Shown: piece by piece, positions 48,275 through 59,340 of the stretch | How the letters are laid out: each line of letters begins with the position of its first letter | Position numbering within the stretch: position 1 is the stretch's first letter | Source of the DNA: Allomyces arbusculus | Lineage: Eukaryota > Blastocladiomycota > Blastocladiomycetes > Blastocladiales > Blastocladiaceae | Reading direction: 5' to 3' | DNA length: 64,000 bases | NCBI GenBank assembly: GCA_027604705.1 | Contig: JADHYV010000050.1 | Location: 62,001-126,000 of the forward strand | Program-made: the position numbers and the translations under genes | Notes under the pieces: model-generated | What the model was told of the DNA's origin: nothing | Databases searched by the model: none | Seen by the model: only the letters and a program-made list of their open reading frames with translations

Positions 48275-50722
48275 TTACGCGACCCAACTCTTCACCTTGA
48301 CCACCCTCGGCGCCGGCGCCGGCACCGTCGCCTCTGCTGTCGTGGCACTCCGCGACGCACTCGCTGCCGATGCACCGTCACCATGCGACGCGCCGCGCTT
48401 ACTGCGTCCGGCGGCCGCGGCGGCCGCGCCCGCGCGGCCGACCCACGACCCGACGAGCCCGCCGAGCGCACGAGGCGATCGTGGCGCATGGTGCGGCGGT
48501 GCGGCGGTAGAACTGCCACCGGAAACTGCGCTGCTGGCGTCAGCGACCAGGAGCGATCGGCGGGACCCGCGCGGTGCCGCCGTGGAAGTAGGCGTCGTAG
48601 GTGCGTCAGAGGGTGGCGGAGAGTTGGCGGTCACGACGACGCGCGGGTGGGATGCGGTGGAGATGACCGATGCCGGGCGGTCGGGGACGGTCGAGCCGGT
48701 GGCCGAGGGGCGACGTAATGGTGGGGATGGTGGAGCCGTGCGCTTGGACTTGGTCGTGGCCGAGTCCTTGCCGGCCGCACGGCGTGCGGGCATGCGCGAT
48801 GGCTGCTTCTGCTTCTGCTTCTGCTGCGGCAGGTACGTGAACCCCGAGTAGTTGGACCGCGTACTCGATGCGTTGCTGCGCAGGTCGTCGAATAGACTAA
48901 GTTCCGACGTCATGGACTCGGCATTGTCGTCGTTGTCGTTAATACCGGTTTCGGCGGCAGCGGCAAGTCTCGGCTTGCCTGTGCGCGGCGGGAACATCAC
49001 GTCGCAGTCCATGGGCGGCGGCGCAGCGTGCGGCGGCGGCGGGGCCAAGATCACACTGCCGCGGTCCGACGCCGCGCCCTGGACCCGTGACGACAGCGTC
49101 GACGCGGCCCCCGACGGCCTTCGCGCGGCATACGCCGCGTCCGGGTCCAAGTCGACGAGCATTTCGGCGACCTCCTTCATCTCGACCCCCGCCGCGCGGC
49201 ACAGTTCGAGCACGAGGTCCTTGCACTGCGTGACAATGGCTCCATCCTGGGCGGGCGGTGCGGGAGCGGCAAGCGCCTCCTCGCGCTGTTCCTGCAAGTC
49301 GAGGACGAGACCAAGACCGTGCCGCGACGCGGGAGGTGCCGATGAGACGGCCGAGCCGCTGGCGCCACCGCCGCCCGTGACGGATGCGGCGGTCATGGAC
49401 GTGGTGCGCGACCGTGCGGCGAATCCGCCGAGAACGCCCAACAGGCCGAGCGACCGGCGCGCGGCGGTGGCGGTCGAGGCCGCGCTGACTATGGATTCGC
49501 CCGATCGGGTCACGGCGACGGGGGACCGGGACCGTGGCGGTGGGGTCGTGCTGACAACGCTGTCCTTGCGGCCAGACGCCCGGCGGTCGGGTAAAACCGA
49601 GGCTGCGGCCGGAGCGGCGGCAGGGGTGCCAAGCAGGTGTACGTGGTACGCGAGCGACTTGAGCAGCGTCTGCAAGTGCCGCTGCGACGCCGCGGCCGGC
49701 GACGCGGTCGATGCCGATGCGGCGACCGACGCCGCGGTCGCGACGGGGAAAACCTGTGCGTCCGGGCCCGGGGACGTGGTCGACGCAATCCCCGAGTCGG
49801 TCGACTGAATCGACGACCTAGAACTGCTCGACGGCGCGAGCTTGACACGCGGAGCGTCGGCCGGGGCCACGACGAGACTCGGCCTTGGCGACGCACGCAA
49901 CCTTGCAGACGATGTGGTTGAAGTCACGACCGATGGCGCGCGAATCCGAGGTGCCGGTGGCGGGTCGTCGAGCATCGGATCGAGAGGTACCGGCGGGGCG
50001 CACGCGATCAATGCCTGCTGGGCGGCGCGGAGCATGCGTTCGGCGCGCACGCACATGCGGCCGAGGACGAGGCTGTGGTCAAAGACGGCGGGTTCGTCAC
50101 CATCGGTGCAGCCGTCGTCTGGGGTGTGATCGGCGTCGGCGGCATCGCCATCGAGGTCGACCTCGGATTCGACAATGGGCGCAGTTGGTGCAGGTAACGC
50201 GATTTGGCGCTCGAGCTTGGCCACGTGGCTCTGCAGGAGCGCAATCGTGTCGGCCTGCTGGCGCACGGTCGCGGCCAGGTCCTCGTTGAGCGCTGTCAGC
50301 GTGCGGTGCGAGATGGACAGGTCCTCTTCGCGGCGCGCGGCCTTGGCCGTGGCGGCGGGCGTTGCGTGCCGTGAAGCGCCGGGCGTGGCAGCATCTTTGG
50401 CGGTCGCAACGGCGGCAGCGGGAAGCGTGACAGGTGCCGAGGTCGGGCGTGATGGCGGGGTGCGAGTGACACCGCGGGCCAACGGTGACGAGGCGGAAAC
50501 AGTCTTCTGCGCTGATCCGGGCGCAGTCGGCGTCGTCGAGGCCAGCCGGGTTCGCGCGGGCGCTGCTGCCGCCGCTGTCCTTGCACGGGCCGGCAGGCTT
50601 GCCGTCGACGAGGATCGTGAGAGCGTGGCAGCAGCTGCCGGGGCAGCACGCGGGCGGCGCGATGTCGTGGAGCGCACGGCAGGCGGTGCGGTGGCCGCGG
50701 CGGAGGCGGCGGCGGGTGGCAT
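48275..50722 (-). CDS. Hypothetical Ala/Ser/Pro-rich protein with a short coiled coil
   Basis: One open frame of 815 residues from the first in-frame ATG (50722). The composition is strongly Ala, Ser, Thr and Pro with scattered Arg. The only ordered-looking parts are a heptad-like coil at about 130-175 (LTALNEDLAATVRQQ, ALLQSHVAKLERQI), a helical segment HLQTLLKSLAYHVHLLG, another around CKDLVLELCRAAGVEMKEV, and a basic C-terminus ending RVVKVKSWVA. No enzyme motif or membrane segment is seen. A second open frame upstream (about 50780-50960, with GAPAPGLFGKTFTAAVSD) may be a missed 5' exon. Possibly a cytoskeletal or scaffold protein, but that is inference only. Confidence 0.55.
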   Translation of the reverse strand: MPPAAASAAATAPPAVRSTTSRRPRAAPAAAATLSRSSSTASLPARARTAAAAAPARTRLASTTPTAPGSAQKTVSASSPLARGVTRTPPSRPTSAPVTLPAAAVATAKDAATPGASRHATPAATAKAARREEDLSISHRTLTALNEDLAATVRQQADTIALLQSHVAKLERQIALPAPTAPIVESEVDLDGDAADADHTPDDGCTDGDEPAVFDHSLVLGRMCVRAERMLRAAQQALIACAPPVPLDPMLDDPPPAPRIRAPSVVTSTTSSARLRASPRPSLVVAPADAPRVKLAPSSSSRSSIQSTDSGIASTTSPGPDAQVFPVATAASVAASASTASPAAASQRHLQTLLKSLAYHVHLLGTPAAAPAAASVLPDRRASGRKDSVVSTTPPPRSRSPVAVTRSGESIVSAASTATAARRSLGLLGVLGGFAARSRTTSMTAASVTGGGGASGSAVSSAPPASRHGLGLVLDLQEQREEALAAPAPPAQDGAIVTQCKDLVLELCRAAGVEMKEVAEMLVDLDPDAAYAARRPSGAASTLSSRVQGAASDRGSVILAPPPPHAAPPPMDCDVMFPPRTGKPRLAAAAETGINDNDDNAESMTSELSLFDDLRSNASSTRSNYSGFTYLPQQKQKQKQPSRMPARRAAGKDSATTKSKRTAPPSPPLRRPSATGSTVPDRPASVISTASHPRVVVTANSPPPSDAPTTPTSTAAPRGSRRSLLVADASSAVSGGSSTAAPPHHAPRSPRALGGLVGSWVGRAGAAAAAAGRSKRGASHGDGASAASASRSATTAEATVPAPAPRVVKVKSWVA

Positions 50723-51321
50723 CCTCGACGGCGTGGCGCCAGCGTGGCCTGGCACGGGCGAATGCGGGCAGTCGCGGTGTTTGGCAGAAGAGCGCGAGCG
50801 CGCGGGCGCGTCGTGCGCTGGGTGCGGTGGAGGTCAACGCGGCGATGGCGGCGGTGGTGTCGCTGACGGCGGCGGTGAATGTCTTTCCAAAGAGCCCTGG
50901 TGCGGGGGCGCCACGCGACATGCGCCCGCATGCGCGCCCCATGCCATGCACCAGCAGCAGCCACGCGCCCTCGCTCCGCACGCATTTCTGGCATCACGCG
51001 CACGCATTTCTTGCACAGGCACGTGTGCGCCGAGCGTGCCGCACGTGGAGCACGCATGACTGCAATGGGAGACGTGTGCACTGTCCCGCACCGCAACCGG
51101 TTCCGACCCGGCCCTCGTCGGCCTGCCGTCGTGCTGCCCGCTCGGCCGCCCACCCGCCCACCCGCCCTCTTCGGCCCGCTCTCCAGCCTCCGCACGCCGC
51201 CGCTACTTGATCGACCACACTAGACGCTTCGGCCGCGCCACGCCACCCAGCTGCCGCACGCGCACGCGCACCCCCAGCTCAACCCGACCCGACACCCTCC
51301 CTGCTCCATGCTCACGGCACC
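50723..51321. other. Divergent spacer between the hypothetical protein and the FOP-like gene
   Basis: GC-rich with short tandem CGCACGC motifs. Probably contains both promoters, and possibly a 5' exon of the minus-strand gene. Confidence 0.45.
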
Positions 51322-52699
51322 ATGCCCGCCGCCGTTGCGCTGACCCCGTCGCCGTCGGGCCTTCTCGCCGACGCCTTCGCTTCGGCAACCGCCGCATCTG
51401 CGACGCTGCACGCACTCGTCCCAGCGCTCAGCCGACCAGCGCCTCCACCACCCGCCGACACGGCCAAGGTCCAGCAGCTCGCATCGCTGTTGAAATCCGA
51501 TCTGCTCAAGTCTGGAGAGCTCGGCCAGATCCGGGCCCAATTGTCGGCGCGCGCCTTCCAGCTGCTGTCGGCCCAGCGTGCTGACGGACCAGTGGCACAG
51601 CAACAAGCGCACGATCCGGTCGTATTAGGCCTAATTGCCGAGTACCTCGCGTTCTACGGGCTCGAGCACTCGCTCCACACGCTCTTGCTCGAAACGACCA
51701 CGGTGCGCTGCGGTGCGGATCCAGCCCGGCCTGGGTACTCGACTTATCAACCGGATATCCTAGGACCGTTCCACTTTGCCGACGCGCGCGCGGCTCGAGT
51801 CGACGCTGTTTGCGAGCACACCGGCGCCATCAGACCGAGCCGCCGCGCTCCTCGCTCAACTGCCTGCTCTTCTTGCTCGATCCGCGCCTACCGCTGCTTT
51901 GCTCACCTCCTTGGATACACGGCCCGCATTCGCTGCTCCGTCCACCACCGCTACAAGGAACGCGGTCACCACGGCCCCCCCAGCACCCGTCATCGCTTCT
52001 CCACCTGCATCTGCGACGCCCTCCCCACCACTCGCCCCCAACCCAGCTACCCCATCCGTAATCACTGCGACTGCACCGACACCAAGTAACGTCACTTCTC
52101 CACCACCCGCGCGGGTACCGCTCTGTCCCGTCGCCGCACCGCTCGTGCAACGGCTTCCGCCCATGACGTCGTCGACTGCCGACCCGACCCTGCTCTCGAC
52201 CGATTCGCCGCGCACCGACAGCCCAGGCGACGTGTCCGAGTTCTCAACATCCCTCTCCACCCGCGCCCCCGCCGCCGTGTCGCGCGCGACCGACGCGCCC
52301 ACAGCATCGGCATCTGCGTGCAGCGCACCGCCTTCGCGGTCCAGCGCACCCGCACGGTCCGCGGCTTCGCCGTCCCTCGCCGTTCCCGCGCCCGTTTCTC
52401 GTTCCGCATCGAGCGTGTCGAGTCTGATTGCCGACGGGTGCGACACGTCGATCGGGTCGGCCTCCGCGTCCATGTCGTTTTCGCGCATGCGCGGCGATAC
52501 GACCGACGACGCCGACTTTTCGCTCGATACGTCCGACTACTCGTTGTCGACGGCGTCGTCCGTGTCGTCGCTCGGCGGCGCGGGTGGGCGGCGTCATGGC
52601 AGCGCGGCGCAACCGCGGCGGTCGCGCCGGTTTAAGGGGTTGAAGTTGCCGGACATCGACGCGTATTTGCTGCACAAGGATGTGGTGCTGGACTTGTGA
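51322..52699 (+). CDS. FOP/FOR20-like centriolar protein with TOF-LisH domain
   Basis: Proteins of this family sit at centrioles and basal bodies and are needed for cilium or flagellum formation. Two exons, 51322-51702 and 51764-52699 (donor ACG|GTGCGC, acceptor CCTAG|GAC), give 438 residues. Residues about 50-127 hold the N-terminal TOF plus LisH region: LLKSDLLKSGELGQIRAQLS, then VVLGLIAEYLAFYGLEHSLH with the LisH pattern I-x-E-Y-L-x-x-x-G-L-x-x-S, then TLLLE. The rest is Ser/Pro/Ala-rich and disordered, ending FKGLKLPDIDAYLLHKDV, a possible short binding motif. Presence of this gene fits a fungus with swimming zoospores. The choice between FOP and related TOF-LisH proteins (FOR20, OFD1) is not settled. 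Confidence 0.75.
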
Positions 52700-53067
52700 T
52701 AGGTGGAGATAGTGGAGGGGGGAACTGCTGGATAGATGGATAACGATGGGTATGGCGATGTGACACTTGGTTGGACATTTTAGTTGGCCAGCGATGAAAT
52801 TGTGAAAAGAGGGATGCAATGACACGAGTGACGACAAGGTGGACAACACAGATGTGGCTCTAGACGCGTCGTGTAGGCGGTTATCGTGCGATCTTGAGCC
52901 GCTGCTTCATGGCATGAGCCAGGGTCAGCGGCGCAACTGCATTCAACCTCCGCGTATTTGTCCATACAAACAGCGACGAAAGGAAATGATCGAGCATCCA
53001 GCACCATGTGTTCATAATTTTACTCCCCCACCTCATCCACGATCTCGATCGATAGCTCAATCCACGG
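52700..53067. other. Spacer, no gene recognised
   Basis: 3' side of both the FOP-like gene (plus) and the F-box relic (minus). Confidence 0.5.
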
Positions 53068-54580
53068 TTACCCTCCCAGGCTCATGTTGACCGCCTGCAC
53101 CAGCAACTGCACTGCTGGGCTGGTCGCAAGACGCACCACGACGTGGACCGGCGCTCTCAACGGCCGCTGCTCCACCATCCACATATCTACCACGGCCATC
53201 TCGTCAGCGGCAACCTGCAGGTCCGTGACGTGCACGACGCGCACAACAGGATTGCCCAACGTCGCGCCACTTGACATGATCCGCTCTGCTTGACATGATC
53301 CGCATCGTAGGCAAGTGGCGCCAGAGAGCATAGCCTTGGCGGTGCTTCATATCAAGCATGTCGAGCGGATGCTGGTTGCCAATCACGAGCGTCTCGGTTA
53401 TGACCTTTTCAAGCCGCGGCGTGCGGGCCAACGCGGCCAGAGCACGCACATGGATGCTGGGGGCACGAATGCGCTTCACCGCGGGATACTCGCCATGCAG
53501 CACACACAACATTGGCCGGACGGTCAGGTGCTCGACGTTGGGCATGGTCAGGCTCTTGAGGTTTTTGGCGTGCGCAGTGAGAGTCGTAATTCCTGGAAGC
53601 TCCAGTAGGCCATCACCATCGGTCCAGGCAGTCACCACGGTCATTTGAGCTCCATAAGACACGGCAGCATTGAAAACGTGGCGCGGGAAACAAGGAGGGT
53701 CGTGGGCTGGGTCGTGTCTTGCTCTCGATTCAGTCAGCCGCGCCTTCATCCCACGCACAAACGCCAGCGCGATCAAACTGAGGGCCACCCTCACATCAAC
53801 GGAGAACTTTGGCCAGGCATGCATCTCCTACCACCAAACAAAGGGTCCCGCAAAGGGAAAACCCGTTTATGAGGGTCACTACTCTCGACCACCTTTCTTC
53901 TTCCAATTTCCAGTACGTGTAGAATCCCCGTGAAACGTCATTAATCACGGCGGAATAATCGACATCAAAGCAAGGAGTGTCGATATTTAAATGCTCAAGG
54001 CGTGGCGTGGTCCGCACAGCCCGAATTGGCTCCTCCTTTGCATCGACCAGACATCAAGTTTCCGCATGGCATCACTACTGCATCCACCATCTTCGACCAT
54101 CCACTTTTCACACTCACGATCAGGTACATGGGCGTCGGTGCAAGAAATTGTAGTGCCGAAATGAGAAAGGTCGCGGACAATGGCACCTTGATCAAAAACA
54201 GGCCCGTCAAAGTCGGGAACCGCGTCGCAATGCTCATAAGCAGTTGTGGGGTTGCAATCGTGATACCATTCCACGAAGTGAAGCCGTGAACAATGGCTCC
54301 AATCCTACTATCGGAAACCGGAAATTTTCCAGGGCGGTCCAGTTGGATCGAGCGAGACAAGCCAGTGCAGTTCTTGGTTGACAACATTCTGCCATGCGCG
54401 GCACGTTCGGCGCAAGGCAAAGAGCGTGCGCCAAGAGGGAGGGCACAGTGACGTGAAGCGGTCAGTGGAATGCTCCGCAACGAGCAATTGGGCAATCCAG
54501 TGGAGAATGTCAGTGCACAAGTATGCAAGGCTGGTTGGCGGTCGTGTTGCGGGAGAGTACGACGAGCCTGAGTAGCGCAT
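53068..54580 (-). pseudogene. Decayed short F-box/LRR-like gene copy
   Basis: Near 54530-54330 the minus strand reads YLCTDILHWIAQLLVAEHS and FALRRTCRAWQNVVNQELHW, an F-box start like that of the 33476 gene. Further down: FPTLTGLFLIKVPLSATFLI, NLKSLTMPNVEHLTVRP, and KHRQGYALWRHLPTMRIMS (matching EYHEGSALWPALLRMG). The open stretch 53204-53824 is long, but pieces lie in different frames and the central repeats are missing. A functional short gene with introns cannot be excluded. Confidence 0.55.
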
Positions 54581-55242
54581 GATAAATGAAATTGGAGCTA
54601 CGGTTTGTTGCAGCGAGTGTCAGAAATGGGGGATTTTTGGAAGCTTCCGCAAACCGTCGGGCAGACGACACGCTAAGGGCGGAGTAAAGGATTGATACAA
54701 AAGGGAGTCCAGGCAAACCACGAGCGAGAAGCAAAAACACTGTAGACGAGGCGAAAAACTACAAGAAAAAACGATTTGCGCAGAAAAAGCGCTGAAGTCA
54801 CGTTCAGTATTTCGTAAATCTGTTGAGTGTAGGCTGGTCGCCTTCAACTATAATTGTATTACGTCAATACCAGATGCATTGAGCAACGTTGTTTGCTCTC
54901 GTGGAATCGTTCACATCTATTCAGAGAAACTCATCACCACGTACTCTGTATTTTCCGTTGAAATTCCTCTTTCCCAGACCGAAAATGAATAGAACACCTG
55001 TGCGGCTGCAACAACATCGACCATCCAATCAACATGGGGAAGATACAAAGCCAGGGGCTCTATACAAGACACTTTGCATCAACCAAAGATGCTGGCTTTA
55101 GCGCTCTTATCTGGAGCTGAAGTAGCCACGACTCCATTACAGCACTTTCGACCATGAGCAGAGATTGATCCCGCACACACTCGAGGACGGGTATGGAATT
55201 GAGCGTGCACCGTCGTTGAGCAAGTCGGTGCTGCCTTCTGGT
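54581..55242. other. Spacer, no gene recognised
   Basis: AT-richer than its surroundings. Upstream of the F-box relic and downstream of the intact minus-strand F-box gene. Confidence 0.5.
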
Positions 55243-56970
55243 TTACACCTGCCGCATCTTGAACGACATGACTGACGGCCACGGAAGTTTCGGTACCGGC
55301 TCTAGCGCTGTGACGCCTTCGACTTGGTTGAGCACGGGCGCGGCCACTTTCGCGATCAAATGCGCCAGAATCTCATCGCTACGCCGCACCACGAGTTGCT
55401 TCAGGACATTCATTGTTGCCTTGGAACCCGTACCTGGGTTGCCCATGCGACAGCGCACAAACTTGAGGGTGGTAAGCCGCGGCGCTTCTGCGAGTTGCAA
55501 ATACCGCTCGGACGTGAATATGACGCCCATAAAGGTTGCGTTCATGAGGTTCGGGCAATACGGCAGCGGAGCAATGACCTGGTCGTCGCGTGCCAAGACA
55601 TGCAAAGTCGTGAGATGCGGCAGTACGGTGATGTTGCACGTGGCCATGACCGAAAAGAGCGCGGCGTGGGTGTTCATCTTGCACAAATGGCTCCAAAGGA
55701 CTGGATCGTCAGCCGTTAAAACATTAGCACGCTGCAGGTGCTGCGCGGCAATGCCTTCTGCAGGTGGCTCGGCATTTGCGAACATCTCGTGAGCGTGAGC
55801 GTGAGCGTGAGCGTGAGCGGGTACGGCTGTGTTATCTGGCGCGACGATCGGTGGCCCCATGGTTGGCGGAGCTGGCTTGATCGACAAGTCCAATTCGCGC
55901 AGAGTGTTGGCCACTTTCCAAAGCGCATGACGATCGACTGTCGCAGCATGGACGTGAAGAACAAGCAAGCGCGGCGCCTCGGGCATGGAGGATACATGGT
56001 GCATGTCGTGGAGATAAAGCTCTTGCAACTGAGGAAGCGAATGCTTGCGCACGACGGACCAATCCGCCATAGAATACTTCACGCGCAGGACCGACAGTGT
56101 CGAGATCAGCTGCGATGCGGCTAGAGCGTCAAACAGTGTTCCAGTCGAGAGGCCACGCGATTCCGTCAGCGCCACGATTTTCAGGTTCGGGAAGAGCGCC
56201 TTCGTCTGGGAGAGGAGAGAAACAAAGGCCGTGCGGTAGCGCTTGATTTCGTCGAAATCGTAGTCCCAGGTGTTGCCTGGAACCGGAATCATGTTGATCA
56301 TATTCAATGAATGCACGCGACTTGCGCTGATGCGCAGCGGTTGACGCTTGATCACGGCCAAGCCGCTGTTGTCAGGCTCTGCATCAAGACTGGCCGAAGT
56401 GGTGCCTTCACTCAGACTTGCTTGCGTGATTTCGCTAATGTCCACCTGAATCCGCGGCGCCCGACGATGCTGCAAACTCTGAGCCGTCCCCGCCGCTTCC
56501 CAAAAATCCGACACGGAGGCATCGATCCCGGTATCGATTTCCATGCTGCTTGGGGACCGCCAGGCAACCCGCTGACCTGATGGCGCAGCGTCGAGGCACA
56601 GTATATTGAGAATTCGCGTCTCCTCGGGATGAAGCTTTCGGTACGTCTTGATTGTCAGATCGACTTCCAGATGCCAGCAGACAGTCGCATCCACCGCGGC
56701 CCAGCACACTGGACTTACACGGCGCAACGCCAAGAGAGTCGGGGCAGACGACGAGCCGAGCGGTAAGAGCTTGCCACGCGTGGTGATTTTGGTGTCTGGG
56801 TCGCTTTCAACAATCAGATCAACAATGTCGTACAAGAGTTCGACTGGTAGCCCTTCAAGACACGGTGATGCTTCCTGGCGCGCTGTTCTGGCTGCCATTT
56901 GAACTAGACGGTTCTTGGCGTCCCGGTTACCCACAACATTTGCAATGGCGACGTGTCTGTCCATTTTCAT
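55243..56970 (-). CDS. F-box/LRR-like protein, distant family member
   Basis: One uninterrupted frame of 575 residues from the ATG at 56970 (a second ATG two codons on is possible). An F-box-like region lies at about 39-105 (LEGLPVELLYDIVDLIV, then LLALRRVSPVCWAAVDATVCWH). Irregular leucine-rich segments follow (LFPNLKIVALTESRGL, LPQLQELYLHDMHHV, LPHLTTLHVLARDDQVI, APRLTTLKFVRCRMG). A (His-Ala)n stretch near 55785-55820 comes from a GTGAGC-type microsatellite. It lacks the acidic insert and tail of the 33476 copy and is clearly diverged from it. Expected role: substrate adaptor of an SCF ubiquitin ligase; substrate unknown. Confidence 0.7.
   Translation of the reverse strand: MKMDRHVAIANVVGNRDAKNRLVQMAARTARQEASPCLEGLPVELLYDIVDLIVESDPDTKITTRGKLLPLGSSSAPTLLALRRVSPVCWAAVDATVCWHLEVDLTIKTYRKLHPEETRILNILCLDAAPSGQRVAWRSPSSMEIDTGIDASVSDFWEAAGTAQSLQHRRAPRIQVDISEITQASLSEGTTSASLDAEPDNSGLAVIKRQPLRISASRVHSLNMINMIPVPGNTWDYDFDEIKRYRTAFVSLLSQTKALFPNLKIVALTESRGLSTGTLFDALAASQLISTLSVLRVKYSMADWSVVRKHSLPQLQELYLHDMHHVSSMPEAPRLLVLHVHAATVDRHALWKVANTLRELDLSIKPAPPTMGPPIVAPDNTAVPAHAHAHAHAHEMFANAEPPAEGIAAQHLQRANVLTADDPVLWSHLCKMNTHAALFSVMATCNITVLPHLTTLHVLARDDQVIAPLPYCPNLMNATFMGVIFTSERYLQLAEAPRLTTLKFVRCRMGNPGTGSKATMNVLKQLVVRRSDEILAHLIAKVAAPVLNQVEGVTALEPVPKLPWPSVMSFKMRQV
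55788..55819. repeat. In-frame microsatellite encoding His-Ala repeats
   Basis: Tandem GTGAGC-type hexamers (GAGCGT in plus orientation) give a run of alternating His and Ala in the minus-strand F-box protein. Confidence 0.8.
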
Positions 56971-57346
56971 CCGTGAAGGCGACGCTGGTGGAATTGGGAC
57001 GTGTGAAGGGGGCCAGAGTCGCTCTTTGTACTCAACTGGTGGCGTGGCAACGAACTGGCGTGGACACAAGTTGATGTGCTCCCAAATGACGTGGATTCAG
57101 ACTGACATGGCGATGAAGGCGTGATCCAGCACAGTTCATTACTTCAAGGTGATAACGGACAGCTTCTGACTTTGAAAAAGGCGCTCACGATACCAGGCGA
57201 CCGGCAGACCGTTCGGAGAACGATGTTGGCCAAGGAGGGTCGGCAATTGGACAAAGGAATGATGTATTGATGTTGACTTGTGCCCAGCCGCGGAAAGGAA
57301 AACTCACCAATGACCGGCACCCGACCGCGCTGCAGCGCGTGCTCTC
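56971..57346. other. Spacer between F-box gene and Rpt2
   Basis: 5' side of the F-box gene and 3' side of Rpt2 (both minus). No gene recognised. Confidence 0.5.
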
Positions 57347-58957
57347 CTACAGGTACAGCCCCTCGGGCGTGCCCTCCGACTTCTGGTAGAGCACTTTCTC
57401 CTTGGCCTTGCGCAGATCGTCCGCGACGACCTTCATACGGCGCTCGCGCAGCGCGAGCAGACCGGCCTCGGTGCAAATGGCCTTGATATCGGCGCCCGAC
57501 AAGTCATCCTTGGACATGACAAACTCCTCGAGGTCGACATCGGGCGCGAGCGTCATACGCGCCGTGTGAATGTGGAAGATGCGGCGCTTGGTCTTGACGT
57601 CCGGCAGCGGGAATTCAATCTTGCGGTCAATACGACCGGGCCGAATCAGCGCCGGATCGAGCGACTCGATGCGGTTCGTGGCCATGATCACCTTGACGTC
57701 GCCGCGCGAGTCGAACCCGTCGAGCTGGTTGAGCAGTTCGAGCATCGTGCGCTGAATCTCTTTTTCGCCGCCCGACGTCGAGTCGTACCGCTTGGTCCCG
57801 ACCGCGTCAATCTCGTCAATAAACACAATCGACGGCGCATGCTCCTCGGCGACACGGAAGATCTCGCGCACGAGTTTCGGGCCTTCGCCCAGGTACTTTT
57901 GGATCAGTTCCGAACCGACGACGCGCAGGAACGTGGCCGAGGTTTGGTTGGCCACGGCCTTGGCCAGCAGCGTCTTGCCGGTACCGGGTGGACCATAGCT
58001 ATGGTGCGAAGCAGGGACGACGGTGAGAATGCGGTCATGAGAGGGCGAGACCGATGTGCAATAGCGGCTCAAGCGTACAGAATGACACCCTTGGGTGGCC
58101 GAATGCCCATTTCCTCGTAGAGCTCCGGGTGCGTCAAAGGCAGCTCAACGGCCTCCTTGATCTCCTGCACCTGCTGGTCGAGCCCTCCGACGTCGGCGTA
58201 CGACTCGGTCGGGGCCTTTTCGAGCTTCATGACCGAGACGGTCGGGTCCGTGTCGTCGCCCAAGATCCCAACGACGGCGTTGGTCCTGTGGTGCATGAGA
58301 ATCGTGGATCCGGGCTCGAGCAGGTCCTTGTCGACAAACGACATGATGGGCACGTAGTATTCGGGCCCTGTGTTGGTCGAGACGATCGCGTGGTCGTCGT
58401 CGATGATCTCGTCGAGCGTGCCGACGGCCATGGGCGTGCCGCGCAGGTCGTCCACTTTGGTGCGCTCGTCGGACATGTCCTCGGCGGCACCGGCAGCGGC
58501 GCCGTTAGCGGGTTTGTCGTCCTTTGGCTTGAGCCGCTCCTGGTTGGTCACGTACTCCTCCTCAATGTTGAGGTAGTCCTTGATGCGCTCCATCTTGAGC
58601 AACTTGAGGCGGCATCGCGTCGTCGGGAAGACTATGGAGGGGACGCGTCGCGTCAGCTCGTACGGTTCGTGCCGGGATGGGACGCGGCGTGACGCATCGA
58701 GGAAACGTACCCGGTGGCAGCTTGTAGGCCGAGTCAGGGCCCTTGGACTTCTTCTTCTTGCCGACGCGCGTGGCGACGGGTGGCTCCCACTTCTTCTTGT
58801 CCTTGTCCTTGTCGCCCTTCTTGGGCGGGCCGCCAGGCATGCCCGGGAAGCCGGACTGTTGGTTACCCTAGACGCGTGCGTTTTCGACGAGCGTCAGCCA
58901 ATGAACGCACATCAATTGAAGGACCTTATGAGTAACGGCCGCGGTCCAATTTACCAT
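57347..58957 (-). CDS. RPT2: 26S proteasome regulatory AAA-ATPase subunit 4 (Rpt2)
   Basis: Rpt2 is one of six ATPases of the 19S base that unfold substrates and open the 20S gate. Minus-strand exons: 58955-58957 (the ATG alone), 58711-58867, 58079-58631, 57347-57998, giving 454 residues. The N-terminus MGNQQSG keeps the Met-Gly expected for N-myristoylation in this subunit. [35 protein letters not shown] and [20 protein letters not shown] match Rpt2. Walker A is GPPGTGKT, Walker B FIDEID, then [15 protein letters not shown]. The C-terminus LYL is the HbYX gate-opening motif. Divergent from COQ5, with 383 bp between the starts. Confidence 0.95.
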
Positions 58958-59340
58958 TCTGGTCGAGCTGGTTGGTGTCGAGGATGGTCGTGAGGTTGGG
59001 GCGGTGGTGCGCGATCAGCAGGTGGTGCGCGATCAAGGCGGTGCGCGTGGTCCGGGTCGATGCAGAGCGTCTTCTGCGCGTGGTGATGCTAGAGCGCGTT
59101 GCCGTCGTCGTGGTGGTCGGTCGCTGTCGTCGATGGGCTGGTTGGATGGAGGCCAGCAGATTACCCAACGCGTCGGTCGGGCGGGGAGACGTTTTCGAGG
59201 GATGACGAGGAGCGGTCACGTGAGACTCCAGATCATAATTGCTGTTTTGTTGACCACTGCCTTTCCGGTCAGCCATCGCTCGACAACCACTAACACTGCT
59301 GTCGACCACAATCTCAACCTGCTGCAGAGCAACCGCAAGC
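58958..59340. promoter_or_regulatory. Probable bidirectional promoter region of RPT2 and COQ5
   Basis: The two genes diverge from this 383-bp interval. It contains a short direct repeat (GGTGCGCGATCA near 59000 and 59020). No reading frame in it resembles a known protein, and specific promoter elements were not identified. Confidence 0.45.

Noticed and set aside
48267-51059. Long plus-strand open frames opposite the hypothetical protein (for example 48852-49808 and 50175-51059)
   Set aside because: They are antisense shadows of a GC-rich, low-complexity minus-strand gene; composition and codon use fit the minus strand.
55785-55820. His-Ala repeat as a possible metal-binding segment
   Set aside because: It is encoded by a simple hexamer microsatellite in an otherwise ordinary F-box protein; no other metal ligands are nearby.
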